DNA of 64,000 nucleotides from Citreicella sp. C3M06. GTDB lineage: Bacteria > Pseudomonadota > Alphaproteobacteria > Rhodobacterales > Rhodobacteraceae. Below are positions 42,739 through 51,936 of this stretch, piece by piece. The translations under genes and the position numbers were made by a program. Every line of letters starts with the position of its first letter. Position 1 is the stretch's first letter. The stretch is from NCBI RefSeq assembly GCF_018860705.1, contig NZ_JAHKQA010000090.1, positions 1 to 64,000 on the forward strand, in the 5' to 3' direction. The notes below the pieces were generated by a model, which was not told the DNA's origin, searched no databases, and worked only from the letters and a program-made list of their open reading frames with translations.

Positions 42739-43683
42739 TTACTCCGCCGCAGCGCGCGCCGCGTCCTCAAGCCCAGCGCCTTCGTCGCAGCCAAGCATGA
42801 TGTTGAGGTTCTGAACCGCCGCCCCCGACGCCCCTTTCCCGAGGTTATCGAGCACCGCCACCAGCACCACCGCACCCGATTCCGGGTTGCCATGCACCGA
42901 CAGCTTCAGCCGGTTGGTGCCGTTCAGTCGTTGCGGCATCACGCGAGGCTCGTGCATCGAAGCTGCCACCACCGACACAAACCGCTCGCCCGCATAGGCC
43001 ACCTTGAGCGCCGCTTCGGCCGCCTCAGCGCCATCGGCGCCAAGCCCCGGCAGTTGCACCGCCACCGCCATGCCCTGCGCATACTGCCCGACAGACGGCA
43101 CGAACACCGCAGGCGCGCTCAGCAGCCCGTGCTTCGAGATCTCGGGCAGGTGCTTGTGGCCCTGGCTGACGGCATACAGGAAGCCGCCGCCGGTCTCGCC
43201 GCTTTCGAACTCGGCAATCATCGCCTTGCCGCCGCCGGTATAGCCGGACACGCCCGAGATCGCTGGCGCGGCGTCTGCGGCCAGCACTCCTGCCTCGACC
43301 AGCGGGCGGATCAGGGCGATGGCGCAGGTCGACCAGCAGCCGGGGTTCGACACCAGACGCGCCGAGGCAATTGCCGCGCGCTGGCCCTTGGACATTTCGG
43401 GAAAACCGAAGGTCCAGCCGTCCGCGACCCGATGCGCCGTCGAGGCGTCGATGATCCGCGTGCCGTGCGGCGCGGCCAATGCGACGGTTTCCTTTGCCGC
43501 GTCATCCGGCAGGCACAGGATCGCCACGTCTGCCTCGGCCAGCGCCTCGGAGCGCGCGCCCGCATCCTTTCGGAGCTCATGCGGCACCTGGACCAGGGCG
43601 ATATCCGCGCGCGCCTCGAGACGCTCGCGGATCTGCAATCCCGTGGTACCGGCTTCGCCGTCGATGAACACTTTCCAGGCCAT
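42739..43683 (-). CDS. argC: N-acetyl-gamma-glutamyl-phosphate reductase (short type)
   Basis: This 314-aa enzyme is of the type 2 (short) ArgC group and makes N-acetylglutamate semialdehyde in arginine synthesis. It starts [22 protein letters not shown] (NADP motif GEAGTTG), has catalytic Cys in [17 protein letters not shown], and a HKHLPEI-type His in [20 protein letters not shown] lies 6 nt before the ATG. Confidence 0.95.
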   Translation of the reverse strand: MAWKVFIDGEAGTTGLQIRERLEARADIALVQVPHELRKDAGARSEALAEADVAILCLPDDAAKETVALAAPHGTRIIDASTAHRVADGWTFGFPEMSKGQRAAIASARLVSNPGCWSTCAIALIRPLVEAGVLAADAAPAISGVSGYTGGGKAMIAEFESGETGGGFLYAVSQGHKHLPEISKHGLLSAPAVFVPSVGQYAQGMAVAVQLPGLGADGAEAAEAALKVAYAGERFVSVVAASMHEPRVMPQRLNGTNRLKLSVHGNPESGAVVLVAVLDNLGKGASGAAVQNLNIMLGCDEGAGLEDAARAAAE

Positions 43684-43742
43684 GCGTGCCTCCTTTTTCT
43701 ACGTGCGTGGCTATAACATGGCTTGAGATTGAAGGAAATGAC

Positions 43743-43940
43743 TCACCCCGGCCCTGCCAGTGCTTCGGTGATGTCGGCAATCGCGATTCCCGACACGACC
43801 CGAAACGCCACGTTCAGGCTTGGCCCCATGGGTTCGGTTTGCCCGCACGTCATTGCGCCATCGGCTATCGCCAGATGCAGATCTTGCAGCCGCAGCAAGT
43901 TTTTCCCGAGAAGATTGCGCGCCGCGCGCTTGAGCGGTAA
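43743..43940 (-). pseudogene. Possible gene remnant upstream of lldD
   Basis: A minus-strand frame ending TGA at 43743 encodes plausible protein (e.g. LLRLQDLHLAIADGAM, then NVAFRVVSGIAIADITEALA) with G/C-rich third positions. It has no credible start codon or ribosome site; the only ATGs leave about 36 codons or fewer. It may be the 3' part of a lost gene, or chance. No family recognised. Confidence 0.25.
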
Positions 43941-43976
43941 GAAAATCTGACCGCTTTCAGCATAAAGGAGGGCGCA

Positions 43977-45143
43977 ATGCCCGTGATCACCGAGATCGAG
44001 GACCTCAAGCGCATCTACAAACGGCGTGTGCCGAAGATGTTCTACGATTATTGCGAAAGCGGCAGCTGGACCGAACAGACCTTCCGCGAGAATGTCTCGG
44101 ATTTCAGCGAAATCAAGCTGCGCCAGCGAGTCGCCATCGACATGACCGGCCGCACGACGAAATCGCAGATGGTCGGGCAGGATGTGGCAATGCCGGTGGC
44201 GCTGGCCCCGGTGGGCATGACCGGGATGCAGCATGCGGATGGCGAAATTCACGCCGCGCGCGCCGCCGAGAAATTCGGTGTGCCCTATTGCCTGTCGACG
44301 ATGTCGATCTGTTCGATCGAGGATGTGGCCGAGAACAGCTCGAAACCGTTCTGGCTGCAGGTCTATACCATGAAGGACGACGATTTCACCCAGCGCCTGT
44401 TCGACCGGGCCAAAGACGCCAAATGCTCGGCGGCGGTGATCACGGTGGATCTGCAGATGCTGGGTCAGCGCCACAAGGATATCAAGAACGGGCTGTCCGC
44501 CCCGCCCAAGCTGACCGCGAAATCCATCGCCGACATGAGCTACCGCGTCGCTTGGGGGCTGGACATGCTGAAAACCAAGCGGCGGTTCTTTGGCAATATC
44601 GTCGGCCATGCCAAGGGCGTCGGGGATGCGGCCAGCCTCACCGACTGGACGCATAACAATTTCGATCAGGCGCTGGACTGGGATCGCATCCGGCAGTTCC
44701 GCAAGATGTGGGATGGCCCGCTGATCATCAAGGGCATCATGGACCCACGCGATGCGCTCGAGGCGTGCAATGTCGGCGCCGATGCCATCGTGGTCAGCAA
44801 CCACGGCGGGCGGCAATTGGATGGCGCGCTCAGCTCGATTCGGGCGCTAGGGCCGATCATGGACGCGGTCGGGGATCGTATCGAGGTGCATCTCGACAGC
44901 GGCGTGCGCTCGGGTCAGGACGTTCTGAAGGCTGTTGCCATGGGCGCCAAGGGCTGCTGGATCGGGCGCGCCTATATCTATGGGCTGGGCGCCATGGGCG
45001 AAACCGGGGTTTCGGAGGCGCTGCGAGTGATCCACAAGGAACTCGACACCTCCATGGGGCTGTGCGGGCGCACGGATGTCACAGCGCTTGATCGCGACAT
45101 CCTGATGATTCCGCGCAATTTTTCCGGCGACTGGCAGGAGTGA
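43977..45143 (+). CDS. lldD: FMN-dependent L-lactate dehydrogenase / alpha-hydroxyacid oxidase
   Basis: This 388-aa TIM-barrel flavoprotein oxidises L-lactate to pyruvate. The signature SNHGGRQLDGALSS holds the catalytic His and substrate Arg. Other residues lie in VYTMKDDDF, ITVDLQMLGQRHKDIKNGL and VHLDSGVRSGQDVLKAVAMG. AAAGGAGG lies 4 nt before the start. With the FAD-type D-lactate dehydrogenase at 32.7 kb, the window encodes respiratory enzymes for both lactate isomers. Confidence 0.94.
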   Translation: MPVITEIEDLKRIYKRRVPKMFYDYCESGSWTEQTFRENVSDFSEIKLRQRVAIDMTGRTTKSQMVGQDVAMPVALAPVGMTGMQHADGEIHAARAAEKFGVPYCLSTMSICSIEDVAENSSKPFWLQVYTMKDDDFTQRLFDRAKDAKCSAAVITVDLQMLGQRHKDIKNGLSAPPKLTAKSIADMSYRVAWGLDMLKTKRRFFGNIVGHAKGVGDAASLTDWTHNNFDQALDWDRIRQFRKMWDGPLIIKGIMDPRDALEACNVGADAIVVSNHGGRQLDGALSSIRALGPIMDAVGDRIEVHLDSGVRSGQDVLKAVAMGAKGCWIGRAYIYGLGAMGETGVSEALRVIHKELDTSMGLCGRTDVTALDRDILMIPRNFSGDWQE

Positions 45144-45261
45144 TCGTCGCGGCGGGCATCGCGTTGGTGTCCGCCGCAGGGCGATTTTCAGCACCTTCAC
45201 GAAGCTGTGATGGCGCTTTCTGAAACTGCGACACCGGGGTCTTGCGTGTCTTCGTGCAGAT

Positions 45262-45280
45262 CCGGGCGACAACCGCCCGG
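45262..45280 (+). promoter_or_regulatory. Leader hairpin before the fasciclin gene
   Basis: CCGGGCG (45262-45268) and CGCCCGG (45274-45280) form a perfect 7-bp stem over an ACAAC loop, ending 18 nt before the start and just before the GGGAGAG ribosome site. It may stabilise the mRNA or affect translation. Confidence 0.5.
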
Positions 45281-45298
45281 CGCTACGGGAGAGACCAG

Positions 45299-45862
45299 AT
45301 GTTTTTCAAGACCACCGCTGTCGCCGCACTTGCCTCCGCCACCTTTGCCGCCCCGCTGCTGGCCGCCGATCCGATGGATAACCCGATGGTCGGGGGCGCG
45401 GCGATGTATGCCGACAAGACCATCGTCGAGAACGCCCTGAACTCGGCCGATCACACCACGCTGGTGGCGGCTGTCAAGCAGGCCGGGCTGGTCGACACGC
45501 TCAGCGGCGAAGGCCCGTTCACCGTGTTCGCCCCCACCAACGACGCCTTCGCGATGATCTCGGAGGACAGCCTGTCGCAGCTGATGATGGACGAGAACAA
45601 GGCGCAGCTTGCCAAGATCCTTACCTGCCACGTGGTGGCGGCCTCGGCCATGTCCGATGCCATCGCTGGCATGATCGCCGATGACGGCGGCGTCCACCCG
45701 GTGCCGACTGTCGGCGGCTGCACGCTTCAGGCCAAGATGGACGGCGCCAAGATCGAGCTGACCGACGAGCAGGGCCGCACCGCCACCGTCACCATTGCTG
45801 ACGTGCGCCAGTCGAACGGCGTGATCCACGTCATCGACCGGGTGCTGCTGCCCGCGATGTAA
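45299..45862 (+). CDS. Exported fasciclin-domain protein
   Basis: This 187-aa secreted protein has a signal peptide ([23 protein letters not shown]) and one FAS1 domain. The H1 box is [18 protein letters not shown] and the H2 box [15 protein letters not shown]. Bacterial FAS1 proteins are adhesion or stress-associated extracytoplasmic proteins; in Rhodobacter relatives some are induced by singlet oxygen via RpoE. The role here is inferred by family only. A strong terminator follows. Confidence 0.93.
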   Translation: MFFKTTAVAALASATFAAPLLAADPMDNPMVGGAAMYADKTIVENALNSADHTTLVAAVKQAGLVDTLSGEGPFTVFAPTNDAFAMISEDSLSQLMMDENKAQLAKILTCHVVAASAMSDAIAGMIADDGGVHPVPTVGGCTLQAKMDGAKIELTDEQGRTATVTIADVRQSNGVIHVIDRVLLPAM

Positions 45863-45914
45863 GCCCACCGCAAACAGGGCCGCGTTGAAACGCCCCCTCC
45901 TTGCGCGGCTCTGG

Positions 45915-45947
45915 CCCCCGGCGAGCAGATGCTTGCCGGGGGTTTTT
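45915..45947 (+). terminator. Rho-independent terminator after the fasciclin gene
   Basis: CCCCCGGC (45915-45922) pairs with GCCGGGGG (45935-45942), extended inward by AGCA/TGCT, and is followed by TTTTT. Confidence 0.9.
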
Positions 45948-46067
45948 CATGCGCCGCGCCAGCCGTGCAGAAACCGGTTGAGAAATGCCGCGATCCGGTC
46001 TAAAGGGACGCTCTTACGCGGGGTGACAGCCTTGGAGGCACCCTGCCCTTATATATGGAGATACAAC

Positions 46068-46685
46068 ATGGCTGGTGAGATTCCTGATCTCGAAGCTCTG
46101 GAACGGCCGGGGACGGGCAAGGGCGCCGCTCGGCAGGTACGCCGCGATGGCATGGTTCCGGGCATTGTTTTTGGCGGCGAAGCCGAACCGCTTGCGGTTC
46201 AGATGCCGTTCAACGTGCTGCTCAAGCGCCTCAAGCAGGGTCGCTTCAAGTCGACGCTGTTCAACCTCAAGGTTGAAGGCCACGAAGACGTGCGCGTGAT
46301 CTGCCGCGACGTGCAGCGCGATGTCGTCAAAGACCTGCCCACCCACTTCGACCTGATGCGCCTGCGCCGCACCAGCCGGATCAACCTGTTCATCCACGTC
46401 GATTTCATCAACGTGGAAACGGCCCCCGGCATCAAGAAGGGCGGCGTGCTGACCATCGTGCGTCAGGAAGTCGAACTGAACGTGCTGGCCGGTGACATCC
46501 CCGACCACATCACCGTCGACCTCGCCGGCCGCCAGATCGGCGACGTGATCCACATCTCCGATGTGGTGCTGCCGGAAGGCGCCAAGCCGACCATCGACCG
46601 TGATTTCGTCATCGCCAACATCTCGGCGCCGCGCGGCCTGAAGGCAGCGGATGATGAAGAAGGCGAAGAAGCCACCGAGGAGTAA
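46068..46685 (+). CDS. rplY: 50S ribosomal protein L25 (Ctc form)
   Basis: This 205-aa protein combines an N-terminal 5S-rRNA-binding L25 domain ([20 protein letters not shown]) with a C-terminal TL5 beta domain ([19 protein letters not shown]...). An acidic tail ([11 protein letters not shown]) follows. This long Ctc form is usual in alphaproteobacteria. GGAG lies 7 nt before the ATG. An A/T-rich CTTATATATGG just upstream may belong to its promoter or leader. A terminator follows. Confidence 0.94.
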   Translation: MAGEIPDLEALERPGTGKGAARQVRRDGMVPGIVFGGEAEPLAVQMPFNVLLKRLKQGRFKSTLFNLKVEGHEDVRVICRDVQRDVVKDLPTHFDLMRLRRTSRINLFIHVDFINVETAPGIKKGGVLTIVRQEVELNVLAGDIPDHITVDLAGRQIGDVIHISDVVLPEGAKPTIDRDFVIANISAPRGLKAADDEEGEEATEE

Positions 46686-46706
46686 TCCTCCCACGCTATC
46701 GACTGG

Positions 46707-46735
46707 AACGGCCCTGCCATTGGCGGGGCCGTTTT
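46707..46735 (+). terminator. Rho-independent terminator after rplY
   Basis: ACGGCCC (46708-46714) pairs with GGGGCCGT (46725-46732) and is followed by TTTC, 22 bp after the rplY stop. Confidence 0.8.
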
Positions 46736-46907
46736 CGTTTCTGCGCCTTGGTAAGCCCCGCGCCTCCCGCGAAAAAGCGCCGCTTGTGCCACATTCGCGG
46801 CCAAAGCCTGCCCGATTGCCCCTGTAACCCTGCTGAACAACGCGCATCTGTCCGGCATTTTGCCGCCGGATCGCTGCCGATACACGCAGCCGGAAAAGGG
46901 CACGGGA

Positions 46908-47921
46908 ATGAAGGATTACGCAGCCCCCGTCGCGGGCGATTACGCCGATGGCCTTGGCCTTCTCGACGCGTTTGCAGGCCGCGCGCGGCGCGCCGAGCCA
47001 GATCCGCAAATCGCGGTGATCCTGCCCTGCCACAACGAGGCCGCCGCCATTGCCCAGACCGTGCAGCAGTTCCGCGCGGCGCTGCCGCAGGCGCGGATTT
47101 ATGTCTATGACAACAACTCCACCGACGATACCGCCCGCATTGCCCGCGACGCCGGGGCCATCGTTCGCTTCGAGCCGCGCAAGGGCAAGGGCAACGTGGT
47201 GCGCCGCATGTTCGCCGATGTCGAAGCCGACATCTATGTCATGGCCGATGGCGATGCGACCTATCACGCGGCCTCGGCCCCCGCGATGATCTCCATGCTG
47301 ATGGACGGCAAGCTCGATATGGTGAACGGCGCGCGGATCAGCACCGACGCCGCCGCCTATCGCGCCGGGCACAAATTCGGCAACAGGCTGCTGAGTGGCC
47401 TCGTGCAGACCCTGTTCGCGCGCGATTTCAACGACATGCTGTCAGGCTACCGGGTGTTTTCGCGCCGCTTCGTCAAAAGCTTTCCCGCCCTCAGCCAAGG
47501 GTTCGAGATCGAAACCGAACTGACGGTGCATTCGCTGCAACTGCGGATGCCCGCCGGAGAAGTGCCGACCCCCTATTCCGCCCGCCCCGAGAACAGCAAT
47601 TCCAAACTGAGTACCTATCGCGATGGCTGGCGCATCCTGCGGATGATCGGCCTGCTGGTGAAAGAGGAAAAGCCGCTGCAGTTCTTTGCCGGGCTCGCCG
47701 GGCTGATGGCACTGCCCTCGCTGGCGGTGTTTGCGTCGATCTTTGCCGAGTTCATGGAAACCGGGCTGGTGGCGCGCTTTCCCTCGCTGTTCGTGTCGCT
47801 GACCGGCATTGGGCTGGCGGCGCTGTCGCTGGTCTGCGCGGTGATCCTAGAAACCGTGGCGCGCGGACGACGCGAGGCGCGCTACATGACCTATCTTCAG
47901 ATCCCCGGCCCTCGGGGCTGA
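46908..47921 (+). CDS. Family 2 glycosyltransferase (dolichol/polyprenyl-phosphate mannosyltransferase-like)
   Basis: This 337-aa GT2 protein has the nucleotide-sugar motif AVILPCHNEAAAIAQTVQQF, the DNNSTDDTA loop, the DxD-like VMADGDATYHAAS and the acceptor segment MLSGYRVFSRRFVKSF. Two C-terminal transmembrane helices (residues ~255-320) anchor it. Such enzymes charge polyprenyl phosphate with a sugar for later transfer in the periplasm. It faces a GtrA gene, and a GT-C-like protein gene lies just beyond, which fits that pathway. Confidence 0.9.
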   Translation: MKDYAAPVAGDYADGLGLLDAFAGRARRAEPDPQIAVILPCHNEAAAIAQTVQQFRAALPQARIYVYDNNSTDDTARIARDAGAIVRFEPRKGKGNVVRRMFADVEADIYVMADGDATYHAASAPAMISMLMDGKLDMVNGARISTDAAAYRAGHKFGNRLLSGLVQTLFARDFNDMLSGYRVFSRRFVKSFPALSQGFEIETELTVHSLQLRMPAGEVPTPYSARPENSNSKLSTYRDGWRILRMIGLLVKEEKPLQFFAGLAGLMALPSLAVFASIFAEFMETGLVARFPSLFVSLTGIGLAALSLVCAVILETVARGRREARYMTYLQIPGPRG

Positions 47922-47944
47922 GGGCTGCGGGGGCGGCCATGACA

Positions 47945-48346
47945 TCAGCGGTTCAGAACATGTCGCGCCGAGAGGAAATTGGCGATCATCCCTGCCGCCG
48001 TGGCGGGGATCAGCGCCAGCACCGGCCAGCCCTGCGCCAGCGGCGCGGCGGCCAGCACCGCCACGAACACCGCGTAGTTGATGCCAAGCCCCAGCGCCAT
48101 CGCCGCGAGGTAGTGCAGGAATTCGCGCACCCCCGGCGCGGCGCTTGTGCGGAAGGTCAGCTTGCGGTTCACCGCCCATGTGAGCAGCACGGCCACAAGG
48201 AAAGACGGCACCCGTGCCAGCGCCGGGGGCAGCCCGGCCATGGTGCCCAGCGTCAAAACCGCAGCGTCGGCCACAAACCCCAGCCCGCCCGCCACGAGGA
48301 AACCGCCAAGATGGCGGCGGGTCTCGGCGGGGTCTTGGCGGGGCAT
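47945..48346 (-). CDS. GtrA-family membrane protein
   Basis: This 133-aa protein has about four helices and the GtrA signature: GGFLVAGGLGFVADAAVLTLG at the start, then LTWAVNRKLTFRTS. GtrA proteins are proposed flippases for polyprenyl-linked sugars. The ATG at 48346 gives the family N-terminus. It sits convergent with the GT2 gene and divergent from the large membrane-protein gene. Confidence 0.88.
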   Translation of the reverse strand: MPRQDPAETRRHLGGFLVAGGLGFVADAAVLTLGTMAGLPPALARVPSFLVAVLLTWAVNRKLTFRTSAAPGVREFLHYLAAMALGLGINYAVFVAVLAAAPLAQGWPVLALIPATAAGMIANFLSARHVLNR

Positions 48347-48474
48347 GGTCGGAACCTTCGGGTTGATGCGCTCCTCTTGATGGACGCAGCCTGCCGCCGT
48401 GATCAAGCCCCCATTGCGCCGCTGTGGCGCGGCGAACACCATGCCAACGACGGCAACAAGCAAGAGCAGTCCAG

Positions 48475-50271
48475 ATGACCCAGGCGCGCCAAGCCCCCAG
48501 CCCGATGCGATGGATTCCCGTCGCTGTCTTTGCCTATCTTTTCTTGATGAGCGTAAGCAGGGCCAAGGGCCTGCCGGATTTCATGTTCGACATGTACAAT
48601 GATTCCGCCCTGCGTCTGGTCGAGGTGCGCGATCTGCTGAACGGCAAGCCATGGTTCGATCTGACGCAGCCAAGGCTTGGCCTCGATGGCGGCTTCGAGA
48701 TGCACTGGTCGCGGCTGGTCGATGCACCGATTGCAGGGCTGATCCTGCTGTTCGATCTGGTCACCACGCGGGCGCAGGCGGAATATCTGGCGATCTTCTG
48801 CTGGCCGCTGATCCTGCTGGCGCTGACCATGTGGCTGGTGGGGCGCATTGCCGCAACGCTGGGCGGGCGCAACGCTGCGCCCTTTGCCGCCGCGCTGGCC
48901 GGGTTCATGCTGTGGCTGGAGGTGCGCTTTCTGCCGGGGTCCATCGACCATCACAACGTGCAGATCGCGCTGTTCTTGACGATGTTGCTGGGCATTCTCG
49001 GGCGCCGCGAAAACCGCTGGCTGCCGGTGTTGGCGGGGGTCGCGCTGGCCGCGTCGCTTGCCGTCGGTGTCGAGACGCTGCCGCTGCTGGCGATGGGCAC
49101 GCTGGGGCTGGCCGGGTTCTGGCTGGCGCTTGGCGCGCCGGAACGTGCGCCGGTGCTGGGCTTTGCCGCCGGGGGCATCGGCGGGCTGCTGGTGCTGTTT
49201 GTGGCCCTCGCCCCGGCCTCGGCCTACCGGGGGGGATTTTGCGACGCGCTGTCGATCGACCTCGCGGTGCCGGTTGCGTTGGGGCTTGGCGCGATGGCGC
49301 TGGCGGCGCTGACGGTGTCGGGGCGCGGGCTGGCACTGCGCGGCGCGGTGCTGGGCGCGCTATTCGCCGGGGTTGCCGGGGGGACGCTGGCGGCGCTGCC
49401 CTCTTGCCTGCACAACCCGCTGGACGCGCTCGACCCATATCTTGCGCAGCATTGGCTGGCCTTCGTCACCGAGGCGCGCGGGCTTGACGACCTCCTACGC
49501 AGCTCTGGCCTGCTGTTCCTCTATGGCTACTATCTGGTTGGCCTCGCGACAGTCATCCTGTCGGCGTGGTTTGCCTGGAACCAGCGCAGCGCCAGCTGGC
49601 TGTTGATGACACTGCTGCTGATCGGCGCGCTGGCGCTGACAATCTACCAGCTGCGCGGCGCATCGGCGCTGCTGACGCTCTGCGCGCCGGTGCTTGGCGT
49701 GCTGATCACCCGGCTGCACCAGATCTGGCAACGCGACCGCCGCCCGATCGCCGCGCTTGCGGCCTTTGCCTGCTTTCTGCTCGCGGTGCCGATGACATGG
49801 GGCGAGATTCTGGACGGCACCGAACGGGTGATCAGTCAGGTTGCAGGCCCGGCCCATGCCGCCACCTCTGCGAAAACCGACACGCGCGCCTGTTTCACCG
49901 CCAAGTCCACCGCTGCGCTGGCGGCGCTGCCGACGGGCGTGGTGTCGGCACCGTCGAACCTTGGCACGCAGATCCTATTGCACAGCGCGCACCGGACCTT
50001 GTCGGCCCCCTATCACCGCAATCAGGGCGGAATGCGCCGCCAGCTCGAGATCACTCTGGCGCAGTCCCCGGCAGAGGCCCACAGCCTGCTGACCGAGACC
50101 GGCATCGACTATCTGGTGTTGTGCCCGGACGACCCCGAACTGGTCTCGCTGCACCGTCACGGCTATTCGGGCTTTGGCTACGATGTGGAACGGGGCGCGG
50201 TTCCGGCGTTTCTGGACCCGGTTGCGCATGGCGATTCCGAAAGCGGGCTGCTGATCTTCCGCGTTCGTTAA
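48475..50271 (+). CDS. Polytopic GT-C-like membrane protein
   Basis: This 598-aa protein has about a dozen helices. The first periplasmic loop carries the acidic motif MYNDSALRLVEVRDLLNGKP and GFEMHWSRLVDAPIAGLI, a pattern found in a conserved alphaproteobacterial family with GT-C glycosyltransferase architecture. A C-terminal soluble domain (residues ~460-598) contains the ETGIDYLVLCPDDPEL segment. With the GT2 and GtrA genes nearby it may transfer polyprenyl-linked sugars in the periplasm; the acceptor is unknown. The ribosome site is weak. It shares TTAA with the convergent gene's stop. Confidence 0.75.
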   Translation: MTQARQAPSPMRWIPVAVFAYLFLMSVSRAKGLPDFMFDMYNDSALRLVEVRDLLNGKPWFDLTQPRLGLDGGFEMHWSRLVDAPIAGLILLFDLVTTRAQAEYLAIFCWPLILLALTMWLVGRIAATLGGRNAAPFAAALAGFMLWLEVRFLPGSIDHHNVQIALFLTMLLGILGRRENRWLPVLAGVALAASLAVGVETLPLLAMGTLGLAGFWLALGAPERAPVLGFAAGGIGGLLVLFVALAPASAYRGGFCDALSIDLAVPVALGLGAMALAALTVSGRGLALRGAVLGALFAGVAGGTLAALPSCLHNPLDALDPYLAQHWLAFVTEARGLDDLLRSSGLLFLYGYYLVGLATVILSAWFAWNQRSASWLLMTLLLIGALALTIYQLRGASALLTLCAPVLGVLITRLHQIWQRDRRPIAALAAFACFLLAVPMTWGEILDGTERVISQVAGPAHAATSAKTDTRACFTAKSTAALAALPTGVVSAPSNLGTQILLHSAHRTLSAPYHRNQGGMRRQLEITLAQSPAEAHSLLTETGIDYLVLCPDDPELVSLHRHGYSGFGYDVERGAVPAFLDPVAHGDSESGLLIFRVR

Positions 50272-51776
50272 AGCCGCGTAACGCTCAGCGACACCTTGCC
50301 GCGATTGTTGAAATAAGCGCCCCAGACGTCATTGGCGAAACAATAGAGGTAGCCGCTGCTGCGCGGGGTCAGCGTGCCCCCGGCGCCGATGGCCAGCGTC
50401 TCATGCGGGCAGATCCGCCCGCGCGTCTCGCTAGCGCCCTGCCCGCTGGCGACGATTCCGACCAGCGACATCCACGGCAGCGCCTCGGCCCGGCGCGCCG
50501 CCCAGACCACGGCGCTGCCATTGCCCGGCTTGCGACGGAGCCAACCCTGAAGCTTTGATGCCGGCGCCGCCGCAAGCCAGAGCGCCTTGCCAAGGTGCAG
50601 ACCGGGTTTCGGCCCGGCAGCGCTGCAGCGGATACCGGCGTCGAGCCATTCGCCGTCGGCCTCGAAACGATAGCGTTCCCCGGCCTGCAGCCAGATCCCG
50701 GTCGCATTCCAGCGGCTGCGCGCAAACACATCGAGGCGCACCGCCTGCCCCGGCGCCAGCGCCGTCTCGGGCCAGTATCCCGCCTGATCAAGCGGCGGTG
50801 TCAGGCGCCGCGCCGCCACGCCGGGATGCACCGCCTCGCTCTCCTCCGCCAGCCGGGGCACCGCGCGTGGCCGCCGACGCCCGAGCAGCGCAAACACCCC
50901 GCGCACCGAGCGATGCATCACCCCGCGCGGGTCCGGCGCGATCTGCTCGAGCGCAGAGGGCGCAAACCCCAGCCCGCAGCCCGCCGCCTCGTCGATCATC
51001 CAGCGCAGCGCGATGTCGCCCAGCCCACGTTCGCGGTAGCCGCCGCCAATGTCGGAATGCACCCCTGCAAACCAGACCTGCCGGATATCGCGCCCCGCAC
51101 CGTGACCCTGCCACAGCGTCGGCGCAAAGCTCTGCCGCCGCTCGTCGATGGCCAGCGCGTGGCGCGCAGTTGCAACATTCTCGCCCAGCCAAGTGTCGTG
51201 AAAACGCAGCCGCCCCACCCGGCCCAGCAGGTTGATGCCGAAATCCTGCGGAATACCCAGCGCACCGACGGTATCCCACACGCCAAGAAAGCGGATCGGC
51301 ACATCACGGTGGCAGGGCACGGCGCTGTCAAACGGCGCATCCGCCGACAGCTTACGGTAGGCGGCATAGACCGTATCCACCCGCTCCCACCGCTGCGCCT
51401 CATCTTGCACACCCGACAGATCGACAAGCCCGCAGCGCCCGATCATCCCGGCAAGGCTGCGCACCGCGTAAGCCCCGCGCGAAAAGCCGAACAGAAAGAT
51501 CTCGTCCCCCGGTTGCCAGCGGGTGGCAAGCCAGTAAAAGGCGCTCTTGATGTCCTCGCCCAGCCCGATGCCCAGACCACCCTCGGCGGCGCGGCGCAGC
51601 GGCCCGCCGGAAGTGCCCACGCCCAGCCGGTAGTAGCTGTCTTGCGCCTGCCCATCAGCCCCCGCGGCGGCAAGACAGGCCCGCAGCCGCACAACGTTTG
51701 TGGGCGAGGGCAGCCCGAGCGCCTCCTGCCCCGGACTGTTCCAGGTTCCGTCGCAACACACCACCAGCCTTGCCAT
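50268..51776 (-). CDS. DUF2235 alpha/beta-hydrolase (Tle1-like phospholipase fold) with C-terminal extension
   Basis: The 502-aa protein begins ARLVVCCDGTWNSPGQ and has the nucleophile elbow FLFGFSRGAYAVRSLAG (GFSRG). The family Asp/His segment is VHSDIGGGYRERGLGD. Residues ~1-310 are the DUF2235 domain, shared with type VI secretion phospholipases Tle1. Residues ~330-502 form a second, beta-rich domain (VRLDVFARSRWNATGIWLQAGERYRF... to GYLYCFANDVWGAYFNN). No T6SS genes or signal peptide are visible, so a secreted effector role is not supported here. Confidence 0.85.
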   Translation of the reverse strand: MARLVVCCDGTWNSPGQEALGLPSPTNVVRLRACLAAAGADGQAQDSYYRLGVGTSGGPLRRAAEGGLGIGLGEDIKSAFYWLATRWQPGDEIFLFGFSRGAYAVRSLAGMIGRCGLVDLSGVQDEAQRWERVDTVYAAYRKLSADAPFDSAVPCHRDVPIRFLGVWDTVGALGIPQDFGINLLGRVGRLRFHDTWLGENVATARHALAIDERRQSFAPTLWQGHGAGRDIRQVWFAGVHSDIGGGYRERGLGDIALRWMIDEAAGCGLGFAPSALEQIAPDPRGVMHRSVRGVFALLGRRRPRAVPRLAEESEAVHPGVAARRLTPPLDQAGYWPETALAPGQAVRLDVFARSRWNATGIWLQAGERYRFEADGEWLDAGIRCSAAGPKPGLHLGKALWLAAAPASKLQGWLRRKPGNGSAVVWAARRAEALPWMSLVGIVASGQGASETRGRICPHETLAIGAGGTLTPRSSGYLYCFANDVWGAYFNNRGKVSLSVTRL

Positions 51777-51898
51777 TCCCGCCCCTCCACCATGAACACG
51801 CGATGGATGCTGACGGATAGGGTACACACGTCAAGGTGGAAACGCCCTTGCGCGCAATGCAAACCCGCTGGCATCGCCGAGACTGGCCAGAGGCTCAG

Positions 51899-51916
51899 GT
51901 CAGGCGGGTGCCTGAC
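51899..51916. terminator. Hairpin at the end of the acyl-CoA operon
   Basis: GTCAGGC (51899-51905) and GCCTGAC (51910-51916) flank GGGT, 21 bp after the kinase stop on the minus strand. The stem is perfect but lacks a U-tract, so a terminator role is tentative. Confidence 0.4.
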
Positions 51917-51936
51917 GCGCCCGCCCGAACCATGGC

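Noticed and set aside
50268-51776. Type VI secretion effector (Tle1)
   Set aside because: The fold matches, but there are no VgrG, Hcp, immunity or adaptor genes nearby, so the effector label is not supported.
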